From NCBI RefSeq assembly GCF_022539505.1, contig NC_061514.1, positions 219,875,837 to 219,939,836 of the forward strand: 64,000 bases of DNA, given 5' to 3'. The DNA comes from Lolium rigidum. Taxonomy: Eukaryota > Streptophyta > Magnoliopsida > Poales > Poaceae. A program made the position numbers and the translations under genes. Shown piece after piece: positions 12,501 to 22,637 of this stretch (the first letter of the stretch is position 1; every line of letters starts with the position of its first letter). Under the pieces are notes generated by a model. The model made no database searches and was not told the origin of the DNA. It saw only the letters and a program-made list of their open reading frames with translations.

Positions 12501-15239
12501 TGTTAGCCTCGTTTTAGTATTGACCATCTAGAATAATTAGTGTTAGACACTTTTCATAATTTTTGGTTACTATTTGTGCTAAGTGTGTGTCACATGAAAT
12601 GTTGTACCAAAAACTTTTGCTTATTTAAAATCCTTGACCACCTCTTCTATTTAAAAATGGCCAACCTATATTTCATTCTTGCAAAACAAAACCCTCTGAG
12701 ACTTAAACCCAGTTTAATTTTTTTTCTTCAGATTTCAAATGTTGGGGCATATGGTTTACTTTCTATTTTTAGTGTAGTGTTTTAAAAATAAAAGAGAGAA
12801 ATGTTTTCTACCTCTTCAAAAATGTTTGAAAATAAAAGATGAATGTTTTTTTAGGCCAAAGCATTGCGCTAGTCTTCTTGATAGTGTTATCTATTAGGGT
12901 ATGTTTAATTCATACCTTGGTGATAACCATGGAGGCAATTGCTCTTTTGTAAAGCTCTCATGCCTTTATTTAGGAGGAATAAATTGGGTGTTCTTAAAAA
13001 AATCAAATTTAAAGTTGAATTGTGATCCTTAGTATGTTAGCTCTTAGTAGAGTGGTTAGATATTGTTGGTTGATTGTTGATTGTTGAATGTCGTTTTGTT
13101 GGTGCAATGTGATTGATTGTGTTCCTTTTATATTTTACCGGCGATAGTTGCGAACCATTCCGGAGAAGGAGAAGAGGTGGATCAGATAAGGATTTTATTT
13201 ATATTGTTGGAATTCTTATATAATGGGGTTGAAGAAGTCCAGGGACAAATAAGACAAGGCAAGCCATCTCTTGATCTCTGAATGTTGAATCACATTTTGT
13301 GATTACTTTGTTGTTATTCTTGTCTCTCGATATATTTTGTGTGGTATCTACTTATGTTGATGGAGCGTGCTCACCATGAGCATGTTGGATTCTCTATGAC
13401 ACCTCACCTACCATCCCCTTTTGGGAAATGGTGGTCATTATCATGATCTTGGTGTACCCTCTAAGTGTGAGGGGTATGCCCACTTATCTTGTGTGTGTCG
13501 ACCTCTTGGCACCCTTCTTGAACCCCTTGTTGATGTTATGCATACTTACTCTCGAGTATGTTGAACCCCTTGTTGATCTTATACATGCATACCCTGAGCA
13601 TGTATGTCCCCTTGACCTTCTATATTATCATCTTCTTAGCGGCATGATGATTAACATCTTGAACCTTGTTGAATCTTCCAACTTATGTTGTCCCTATACA
13701 TGCTTATCCTAAGTATGTATGATCCCCTTAACACCTCAATTATCATCCCCTTAGTGGTATGATGGATAGCATCATGTCATTGTGACTCTTAGCTCCTTCA
13801 TAAAACTATAGGTTGGGAACCCCCTTGGAAAAATACCTTGTTAAAAAGAATTTTTTTTTGAAAACCTTGGGTGAGTTGGACTTACCCAAGTGTGTGTTTA
13901 TGAAAGGAAAGGATCTTGGCAAAGATGGTTGAAAAGAAAATCTTGTTTTCGAAAACTTTGGCGCCTAAGTATTCACCCGTGACAATTAACCCGCGCAACC
14001 ACATTACCCTGGAGTGGGACGGGGCTTAGCTCGTAGTTTGTTCTTCTTAACATGGGACACCGCACAACTATATAAGGGTAAGGTTACCCCTGAATCCGGA
14101 TTGTCGTTGGTGGAGACAATAGTATAACGGGAGGCCTTCGGGGCTGACCCGTCCGGAAGACACTATGGGTCTCCTGGCTTGGCGGTGGAGCCACGCTCAA
14201 AGTGAGGTGAGCTGCCACGGTGCCGGGGAGGTACATACTCCATAGGGTAGGATCCCGTGCTAAGACGAATAGGCGAAAGGCTATGTCCGAGTTTTTGTCA
14301 TGGCATAGTTGATATGCGGGGATGATGCCCACATGATGAACTCGCGGATCTTGTGGGGAAGGTGTGCAAACTCTGCAGAGTCAAATCTATTCGAATAGCC
14401 GTGTCCGCGGTCATAGACGGTTGGAATGGCTGTTGCTTAGCCTGATGAGTTTTGGTTTACAAAATGGTTTGGCAAATGAAAGGAAAGAACTTGTTTTGAA
14501 GTACCGGAAGGGTACGGGAAAGGTTGTGTCGACCATATGGAGATGGTCGGGAAGGACAAATAAATTGGGTTACCCCATCCTAGTGTTTTATGTTGTGGAA
14601 ATCTTTTGAAGTATCTTCTTCAACAAAGATATATAGATGTCATAGGGTATCTTTTGAAGTATCTTCTTTAACAAAGATATAGAGATGTCATAGAAATGTC
14701 TTATCACCCTCTTAGTGTCCCCTTCAACTGTGATGTGGGATGCTATATCCGCAAGAGAAGCTGATTCTCTTTCACATGCTATATCCACTAGAGAAACTAT
14801 TCTTCCTCTCTTGTCTTCTTTAGTTAGAATTGTTATCGCCTTCTTGATGGTTTGCGAGTACAATTCAAATGTACTCACGGCTTTGTCCCCGGCTATTTAC
14901 TTGGCCAGACTCGGAGGAACACGATGGATGAAGAAGGAGTTGACGACGTCTTTGTGAGCTAGGAACGTCTTCCCGATCGGTTGCTCGTAGGGTTAAGGCG
15001 GATGACTTGGGCTCTGCTATTGCTGAAGTGATTCCGCTACTCTGATGATTAGATTAGGCCCTTCGAGGCTATTATGTAAAGATTGGTCATGTGACCTCAT
15101 TGTAATTTTCTTATTCCGCTTTGTAATGGATGGTGTAATTTGATATCAGTTCGGTTATGTGTTCACGGCGCACTGATCATGGGATCGTGAACGGTATACA
15201 TAACAGGGTATTTCGGACAGTTAGTCCGGGGCCCCCACA
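9590..15239 (+). repeat. Central LTR of the LARD-like chain, complete (5650 bp)
   Basis: It runs from TGTAACACCCC to CCCCCACA and so has the TG...CA ends of plant LTRs. It repeats the first LTR in full, including the paired TGACG motifs (11472 and 11486), the TATA box at 11591-11598, a consensus splice donor CGGTAAGC near 11995 matching one near 4182, the hairpin cluster and the internal 49-51-bp duplication. Differences from the first LTR are scattered substitutions and small indels. It is followed at 15244 by an intact primer binding site. Confidence 0.85.
11591..11598 (+). promoter_or_regulatory. TATA box of central LTR
   Basis: TATAAAAG in the same context as at 3779, with paired TGACG motifs about 105-120 bp upstream. 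Confidence 0.65.
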
Positions 15240-15830
15240 GAGCTGGTATCAGAGCCATCCTGACTGTAGGAGACCTTAGTTAGCATGGACGTTAGTTAGG
15301 AAACAAGTACTTTGGAAAAAAATTATTTACGAAAACAAATTCTTTCTTTAGTCGGAAGCGTAGCTTCTGCTCCTCTTATTTCTTCAAATTTCCAAATTAT
15401 TATCTCTCCGCTTTATAAAGATGTTTGAAAAATTATTACTCTATTGTCTCATCCACTTCAAACCTACATATTGGACGATGTTCCCGACTCAGACCCGGAG
15501 ACTCGAAGTCGAAGATGGATCAACCTTTTAGGAAGACTCATGTATCTCCAACAACAACTATTGAAGATTGGAGGCTGACTTAGTGTACACATAAAGAAAT
15601 AATTAGACCATGTCTTTGGTTGTCACCAAAGTACGTCGGGAGCTGACCTTGTTCCTCTTTGGACCCGCACTTTTAGCGGTCGTCGGGAATCAAGTTCTCA
15701 GTTCTTGACTAGTAAATTTTAGGCCAGTCACCAGAAGTGACGACTCTGGGAGTACCTCAACAGCTACCCCTCTAAAGACCTCACGTTCTCAGGATGTTGA
15801 GACTAGGAGTCCTATGCAGTTTTAGCCTCC
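15240..15830 (+). mobile_element. Truncated second internal region of the LARD chain
   Basis: It follows the central LTR and repeats the first 0.6 kb of the internal region at 7432-8020. Homology stops at TTTAGCCTCC near 15830, where the sequence changes to GAGCTGAGCT. The break sits beside a 16-bp direct repeat, suggesting a deletion or rearrangement endpoint rather than a clean insertion. Confidence 0.8.
15244..15256 (+). other. Intact tRNA-Met primer binding site
   Basis: TGGTATCAGAGCC, four bases after the LTR CA end. It is the usual complement of the plant initiator tRNA-Met 3' end and marks the start of a second internal region. Confidence 0.85.
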
Positions 15831-15935
15831 GAGCTGAGCTACAGTGCGTGCACACCATGGCCTCCGAGCTGAGCTAGAAACGCAATGCCAAAACCGGCAG
15901 CCAGCGGAGGTCGATAACTGGAGAGAGAGAGGGGG
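15831..15935. other. Junction sequence with 16-bp direct repeat
   Basis: GCCTCCGAGCTGAGCT occurs at 15825-15840 and again at 15860-15875. The first copy straddles the end of the retrotransposon homology. The rest is a short unmatched stretch leading into the tandem repeat's head block. It looks like filler DNA at a repaired break; origin otherwise unknown. Confidence 0.6.
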
Positions 15936-18450
15936 AGTATTGATGCGTCTTCTCTTGACAAAGAAGATGGAAGTTTGCCTACCGACCGCACATGACTTGT
16001 GCTCACTGAAGTGTGGGACCTCACGCATGGGAACCACACGTAAGTGACAGACCTGTTGGTGTAATAACTCGGGTGATCATTATACTGTATTAGTACAAAG
16101 TTTCCTATGGGTTCAAGGGTAGGAAAGCCAAGTTAAGTCATTTACATGACATTATCAGCTTGAATGCTTACTATATGACATTTGGGTTTCAAACATGGAA
16201 ATTTCAAGAACCCCCCCAAAGCTTCATTTTGGAGTGACTAAGAAGGATACAAGCTTACCTTTTCATTTTCATGTGTTAAACTTGTTTAAATCTTGGTCAA
16301 ACCTAGCTAGGATTTGACCAAGAGATTCAAATGGGCATAAAAATAAAAAAAATGAAAAACCAAAGCGCATGGTCTTCTTATGTCATATAGTAAGGCATTC
16401 AAGTAGATAAACAAGGTCTAGACATATTTAAACCAGACAAATCGTGTATCTACCCCTAACCATAAACTTTGTCTTGTAAAGTCAAGCATGAGAGAAGTGG
16501 TTTTGGGTTTCAAACATTGAAATTTCAAAAACCTCCCAAAAGCTTCATTTTAGAGTGACTATGAAGGATCCAAGCTTACCCTTTTCATTTTCATGTTCTA
16601 AACTTGTTCAAACTTGGTCAAACTTAGGATTTGACCAAGATTCAAATGGGCGCAAAAATACTTAGAAAAATCATGTACGTATCTACCCCTAACCCTAAAC
16701 TCTATCTTACGAAGCCAAGCATGAAGAGAAGTGGTTTTGGGTTTCAAACATGGAAATTTCAAATACCTCCCAAAAGCTTCATTTTAGAGTGACTAAGAAG
16801 GATCCAGACCGGGCTTACATTTTATTTTCATATTTTAAACTTGTTCAAATCTTGGTCAAACCTAGGATTTGACCAAGATCAAATGGGCATAAAAATTAAG
16901 AAAAAATCAAAACATGAAAACCAAAGCATATAGTATTCTTATGTCATATAGTAAGCATTCAAGTTGATAAACAAGGTCTAAACATATTCAAACCAGACAA
17001 ATCATGTATCTACCCCTAACCCTAATAAACTCTATATATCTTACGAAGTCAAGCATGAAGAGAAGTGGTTTTGGGTTTCAAACATGGAAATTTCAAAAAC
17101 CTCCTAAAAGCTTCATTTTTTAGAGTGACTAAGAAGGATGCATGCTTACCTTTTCATTTTCATGTTTTAAACTTGCTTAATTAAATCATGGTTAAACCTA
17201 GGATTTGACCAACATCAAATGGGCATATATAAAAATTCAGTAAAAATGGAAAAAATGAAAACCAAAGCACATAGTATTCTTATGTCATATAGTAAGCATT
17301 CAAGTTGATAAACAAGGTCTAAACATTTTCAAACCAGACAAACATGTATCTACCCTAAACCTAAACTCTATCTTATGAAGTCGATCAAGCATGAAGAGAA
17401 GTGGTTTTGGGTTTCAAACATGGAAATTTCAAAAACCTCCCAAAAGCTTCATTTAGAGTGACTAAGAAGGATCCAGGCTTACCTTTTCATTTTCATGTTT
17501 TAAACTTGTTCAAATCTCGGTCAAACTTAGGATTTGACCAAGATTCAAATGGGCATAAAAATACTTAGAAAAATCATGTACGTATCTAGCCCTAACCCTA
17601 AACTATATCTTACGAAGTCAAGCATGAAGAGGAAGTGGTTTTGGGTTTCAAACATGGAAATTTGAAGAACCCCCAAAAGCTTCATTTTAGATTGACTAAA
17701 GGATCCAGGTCGGGATTACCTTTTATTTTCATGTTTTAAACTTGTTCAAATCTTGGTCAAACCGTACCTAGGATTTGACCAAGATTCAAATGGGCATAAA
17801 AATTCAAAAAAAAATGAAAAACCAAAGCACATAGAGCCTTATTATGTCATATAGTAAGCACGCGAGTTGATAAACAAGGTCTAGACATATTCAAACCAGA
17901 AAAATCATGTATCTACCCCTAACCCTAAACTTTGTCTTATGAAGTCAAGCACGAAGAGAAGTCGTTTTGGATTTCAAACATGGAAATTTCAAAAACCTTC
18001 CCAAAAGCTTCATTTTTGAGTGACTAAGAAGGATGCAGGCTTACCTTTTTTACTTTCATGTTATAAACTTGTTTAAATCTTTGTTAGACCTAGGATTTGA
18101 CCAAGATCAAATGGGCACAAAAATTCAGAAAAAATCAAAAAAATGAAAACCAAAACACATAGTATTCTCATGTCATATAGTAAGCATTCAAGTTGATAAA
18201 CAAGGTCTAACCATATTCAAACAAGACAAATCATGTATCTACCCCCTAACCCTAAACTCTGTCTTATGAAGTCAAGCATGAAGAGAAGTGGTTTTGTGTT
18301 TCAAACATGGAAATTTCAAAAACCTCCCAAAAGCTTCATTTTAGAGTGACTAAGAAGGATCCAGGCTTACCTTTTCATTGTCATGTTTTAAACTTGTTCA
18401 AATCTTTGTCAAACTTATGATTCGACCAAGATTCAAATGGGCATAAAAAT
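15936..18450 (+). repeat. Head fragment plus tandem array A of about 330-bp monomers
   Basis: The first 235 bases (GATGCGTCTTCTCTTGAC onward) are a truncated head block also seen at 27385. The rest is a tandem array. The landmark GGTTTCAAACATGG occurs near 16195, 16506, 16739, 17074, 17409, 17644, 17970 and 18297, giving spacings of 311, 233, 335, 335, 235, 326 and 327. Each full monomer carries CCCTAACCCTAAAC, AAAGCTTCATTTTAGAGTGA, a GGATTTGACCAAGATTCAAA segment and a TTCTTATGTCATATAGTAAG segment. The short 233-235-bp monomers lack the last part and share the junction ATACTTAGAAAAATCATG. No coding function; the family is not recognised. Confidence 0.9.
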
Positions 18451-18588
18451 TGGGAGGAATGGTACATGAATTACAATTCAAGAAAAAACAAGGTAACTTA
18501 AATACTTGGATGCCCCAAAGATGCGTGGAAGCCCAAAACAATGGCAAAACATGTGCGCACGCATCATCCAATTCAAGTATAACACATA
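18451..18588. other. Spacer between array A and inserted retrotransposon
   Basis: Non-repeated AT-rich sequence that continues at 26913 on the far side of the inserted element. It belongs to the pre-insertion tandem-repeat locus. Nothing else is recognised. Confidence 0.5.
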
Positions 18589-18593
18589 CCAGG
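18589..18593. other. Target site duplication CCAGG, left
   Basis: CCAGG directly before the LTR start; identical to 26908-26912. Confidence 0.9.
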
Positions 18594-20278
18594 TGATACG
18601 TCTCCGACGTATCGATAATTTCTTATGTTCCATGCCACATTATTGATGATATCTACATGTTTTATGCATACTTTATGTCATATTTATGCATTTTCCGGCA
18701 CTAACCTATTAACGAGATGCCAAAGAGCCGATTCTTTGTTTTCTGCTGTTTTTGGTTTCAGAAATCCTAGTAAGGAAATATTCTCGGAATTGGACGAAAT
18801 CAACGCCCAGGGGCCTATTTTGCCACGAAGCTTCCAGAAGACCGAAGAGAAGACGGAGTGGGGCCACGAGGCGCCACCACACTAGGGCAGCGCGGCCCAG
18901 GGGGGGCCCGCGTGGCCCTAGCGTGTGGGGCCCCCGTGACGCCTCCTGACCTGCCCTTCCGCCTACATATAGTCTTCGTCGCGAAACCCCCGATGCGAGA
19001 GCCACGATACGGAAAACCTTCCGGAGACGCCGCCGCCGCCAATCCCATCTCGGGGGATTCGGGAGATCGCCTCCGGCACCCTGCCGGAGAGGGGAATCAT
19101 CTCCCGAGAGGACTCTTCACCGCCATGGTCGCCTGCGGAGTGATGAGTGAGTAGTTCACCCCTGGACTATGGGTCCATAGCAGTAGCTAGATGGTCGTCT
19201 TCTCCTTATGTGCTTCATTGTCGGATCTTGTGAGTTGCCTAACATGATCAAGATCATCTATCTGTAATGATATATGTTGTGTTTGTTGGGATCCGATGGA
19301 TAGAGAATACTATGTTATGTTGATTATCAATCTATTACCTATGTGTTGTTTATGATCTTGCATGCTCTCCGTTATTAGTAGAGGCTCTGGCCAAGTTTTT
19401 ACTCTTAACTCCAAGAGGGAGTATTTATGCTCGATAGTGGGTTCATGCCTCCATTAAATGCGGGACGAGTGACGGAAAGTTCTAAGGTTGTGGATGTCTT
19501 GTTGCCACTAGGGATAAAACATTGATGCTATGTCCGAGGATGTAGTTATTGATTACATTACGCACCATACTTAATGCAATTGTCTGTTGTTTGCAACTTA
19601 ATACTGGAAGGGGTTCGGATGATAACCTGAAGGTGGACTTTTTAGGCATAGATGCATGCTTGGATAGCGGTCTATGTACTTTGTCGTAATGCCCAATTAA
19701 ATCTCACTATACTCATCATATCATGTATGTGCATGGTCATGCCCTCTCTATTTGTCAATTGCCCAAGCTGTAATTTGTTCACCCAACATGCTATTTATCT
19801 TATGGGAGAGACACCTCTAGTGAGCTGTGGACCCCGGTCCATTCTTTTACATCGAATACAATCTACTGCAATACTTGTTCTACTGTTTTCACGCAAACAA
19901 TCATCATCTACACTATACATCTAATCCTTTGTTACAGCAAGCTGGTGAGATTGACAACCTCACTCGTTTCGTTGGGGCAAAGTACTTTGGTTGTGTTGTG
20001 CGGGTTCCACGTTGGCGCCGGAATCCTTGGTGTTGCGCCGCACTACATCCCGCCGCCATCAACCTTCGACGTGCTTCTTGGCTCCCTACTTGGTTCGATA
20101 ACCTTGGTTTCTTGCGAGGGAAAACTTGCTGTTGTGCGCATCACACCTTCCTCTTGGGGTTCCCAACGGACGTGTCATCTACGCGCATCAAGGCCGTTTG
20201 CTTGGCGCCGTTGCCGGGGACCTGAAGAAAAGTTACACTACAGAGATCTCTAACTCCCACGTCAACTTCACGCCAGCA
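18594..20278 (+). repeat. 5' LTR of the Athila-lineage element
   Basis: It begins TGATACGTCTCCGACG and ends CACGCCAGCA. A GC-rich stretch at about 18850-19130 holds a TATA-like CTACATATAG near 18963. Close to its 3' end, at 20203-20220, lies a complete primer-site sequence TGGCGCCGTTGCCGGGGA inside the LTR itself. It differs from the 3' LTR by scattered substitutions and small indels. Confidence 0.9.
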
Positions 20279-20287
20279 ACTGTTTTC

Positions 20288-20305
20288 TGGCGCCGTTGCT
20301 GGGGA
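20288..20305 (+). other. tRNA-Asp-type primer binding site
   Basis: TGGCGCCGTTGCTGGGGA, nine bases after the LTR end. This is the usual site of Athila-lineage elements in grasses. A near copy (one base different) lies inside the LTR at 20203. Confidence 0.85.
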
Positions 20306-20529
20306 GATCAAGACACGCTGCAAGGGGAGTCTCCCACATCCAATCTCTTTACTTTGTTTTTGTCTTGCTTTATTTTATTTACTACTTTGTTTGCTGCACT
20401 TATATCAAAACAAAACAAATTAGTTGCTAGTTTTACTTTATTTACTGTCTTGTTCTCTATATCAAAAACACAAAAAAATTAGTCACTTGCATTTACTTTA
20501 TTTAGTTTGCTTTATTTACTACTGCTAAA

Positions 20530-21956
20530 ATGGGTACCGTTGAGAATACTAAGTTGTGTGACTTCACTAGCACAAATAATAATGATTTCCTATACACACC
20601 TATTGCTCCACCTGCTACTACGTGAGAATTCTTTGAAATTAAACACTGCTTTACTTGAATCTTGTTATGAGAGAGCAATTTTCTGGTGTTAGTTCGATGA
20701 TGTTGCTGCCCATCTCAATAATTTTGTTGAATTGTGTGAAATGCAAAAGTATAAAGATGTAGATGGTGACATTATAAAATTAAAATTGTTTCCTTTCTCA
20801 TTAAGAGGAAGAGCTAAAGATTGGTTGCTATCTCTGCCTAAGAATAGTATTGATTCATGGACTAAATGCAAGGATGCTTTTATTGGTAGATATTATCCCC
20901 TGCTAAAATTATATCTTTGAGGAGTAGCATAATGAATTTTAAACAATTGGATAATGAGCATGTTGCACAAGCTTGGAAAAGAATGCAATCTTTGGTTAAA
21001 AATTGCCCAACCCATGGACTGACTACTTGGATGATCATCCAAACCTTTTATGCAGGACTGAGCTTTTCTTCGTGGAACCTATTGGATTCAGTTGCTGGAG
21101 GTACCTTTATGTCCATCACTCTTGGTGAAGCAACAAAGCTTCTTGATAATATGATGATTAATTACTCTGAATGGCACACGGAAAGAGCTACACAAGGTAA
21201 GAAGGTAAATTCTGTCGAAGAAACCTCTTCCTTGAGTGATAAGATTGATGCTATTATGTCTATGCTTGTGAATGACAGGACTAATGTTGATCCTAATAAT
21301 GTTCCGTTAGCTTCATTGGTTGCTCAAGAAGAACATGTTGATGTAAACTTCATTAAAAATAATAATTTCAACAACAATGCTTATCGGAACAATTCTAGTA
21401 ACAACTATAGGCCATATCCTTATAATAATGGTAACAGTTATGGTAATTCTTATGGGAATTCTTACAACAATAATAGGAACACACCCCCTGGACTTGAAGC
21501 TATGCTTAAAGAATTTATTAGTACACAAACTGCTTTTAACAAATCTGTTGAAGAAAAGCTTGGGAAAATTGATATACTTGCTTCTAAAGTCGATAGTCTT
21601 GTTGCTGATGTTGATCTTTTGAAATCGAAAGTTATGCCTAATGAAAATCATAATAATAAAATTGTTACTACAGCAAATGCCATCCAAGTTAGAATTAATG
21701 AGAATATAAGATTGATGGCCGAATTGCGTGCTAGGTGGGAGAAAGAAGAAAATGCTAAAGAAGATAATATAGCTAAAGTTTGGACTATTACCACCACTAG
21801 CAATGCTAATGCTCCACATGTTGCTGCACCTCCTACTAATAATGGTAAAAGAATTGGTGTTGGCAATGTTTCCACTTCTAATGCAAACCACTGCAAAGCT
21901 GCAGGAAGCTGCTAAAACTGCTGAAGCTGCACTGTGATAAAACTGCTGAAATTTTT
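20530..21956 (+). pseudogene. gag: Decayed gag of the Athila-lineage element
   Basis: The frame opens at 20530 with MGTVENTKLCDFTSTNNNDF and would encode the structural capsid protein that packages element RNA. An in-frame TGA stands at 20623 (codon 32). The reading then shifts frame: a segment at 20732-20910 with FPFSLRGRAKDWLLSLP and SWTKCKDAFIGRYYP is the core of the retrotransposon gag domain, and it continues in another frame from 20917 with MNFKQLDNEHVAQAWKRMQS. A low-complexity Asn/Tyr-rich linker (about 21360-21480) and a coiled-coil-like tail follow. The frame is lost again near 21915. No zinc knuckle is visible. It cannot make a full-length protein without correction, so it depends on other elements if it moves at all. 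Confidence 0.85.
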
Positions 21957-22637
21957 CCAACATTGGGGATGATGATCCCATTGATTTAGATTATAATGGT
22001 TTGGATTTTGATGATTGCCACATCTCTGAAGTTATAAATTTCTTACAAAAACTTGCTAAGAGTCCTAATGCTAGTGCTATAAACTTGGCTTTCACAAAAC
22101 ATATTACAAATGCTCTCATAAAAGCTAGAGAAGAGAAACTAGAACGTGAAGCTTCTATTCCTAGGAAGATAGAGGATGGTTGGGAGCTCATCATTAATAT
22201 GAGGGTCAATGATTTTTATTGTAATGCTTTATGTGATCTTGGTGCAAGTATTTCCGTTATGCCTAAGAAAATCTATAATATGCTTGACTTGCCACCATTG
22301 AAAAATTGTTATTTGGATGTTAATCTTGCTGATCATTCTACAAAGAAACCTTTGGGGAGAGTTGATAATGTTCGCATTACCGTTAACAATAACCTTGTCC
22401 CCGTTGATTTTGTTGTCTTGGATATTGAATGCAATGCATCTTGTCCCATTATATTGGGAAGACCTTTTCTTCGAACTTGTTGGAGCTATCATTGATATGA
22501 AGGAAGGTAATATTAAATATCAATTTCCTCTCAAGAAAGGTATGGAACACTTCCCTAGAAAGAGAATGAAGTTACCTTTTGATTCTATTATTAGAACAAA
22601 TTATGATGTTGATACTTCGTCTCTTGATAACACTTGA
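21957..22637 (+). pseudogene. Decayed aspartic protease region of the Athila-lineage element
   Basis: This continues the gag-protease polyprotein. The segment 22001-22495 encodes an acid start (DDCHISEVINFL), a Lys/Glu-rich helix and then NALCDLGASISVMPKKIY, the active-site region of Athila-type retropepsins where the aspartate is in D-L-G-A. Further on, VLDIECNASCPIILGRPFLR matches the second conserved block (ILGRPF). The frame shifts near 22480, after which GAIIDMKEGNIKYQFP continues to a stop at 22637. The coding part ends there and no polymerase follows. It would have cleaved the gag polyprotein in the particle. Confidence 0.85.

Larger units (their letters stand above)
1801..15830 (+). 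mobile_element. LARD-like gypsy retrotransposon chain: LTR, internal, LTR, partial internal
   Basis: Bases 1801-7431 and 9613-15239 are the same sequence at an offset of about 7.81 kb, and 7432-8020 is repeated at 15240-15830. The unit is therefore a 5.65-kb LTR plus a 2.16-kb internal region, followed by a second LTR and the first 0.6 kb of another internal region. A primer site complementary to initiator tRNA-Met and a polypurine tract flank the internal region in the expected places. No gag, protease, reverse transcriptase or integrase is encoded, so the element is non-autonomous; huge LTRs with a short non-coding interior are the definition of large retrotransposon derivatives (LARDs). 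The order LTR-internal-LTR-internal implies that two elements once shared the central LTR through unequal recombination. Family name not recognised. Confidence 0.85.

Noticed and set aside
21313..21981. 222-codon minus-strand frame opposite gag
   Set aside because: Shadow of the Asn-rich gag linker; the plus strand carries the recognisable gag and protease motifs.
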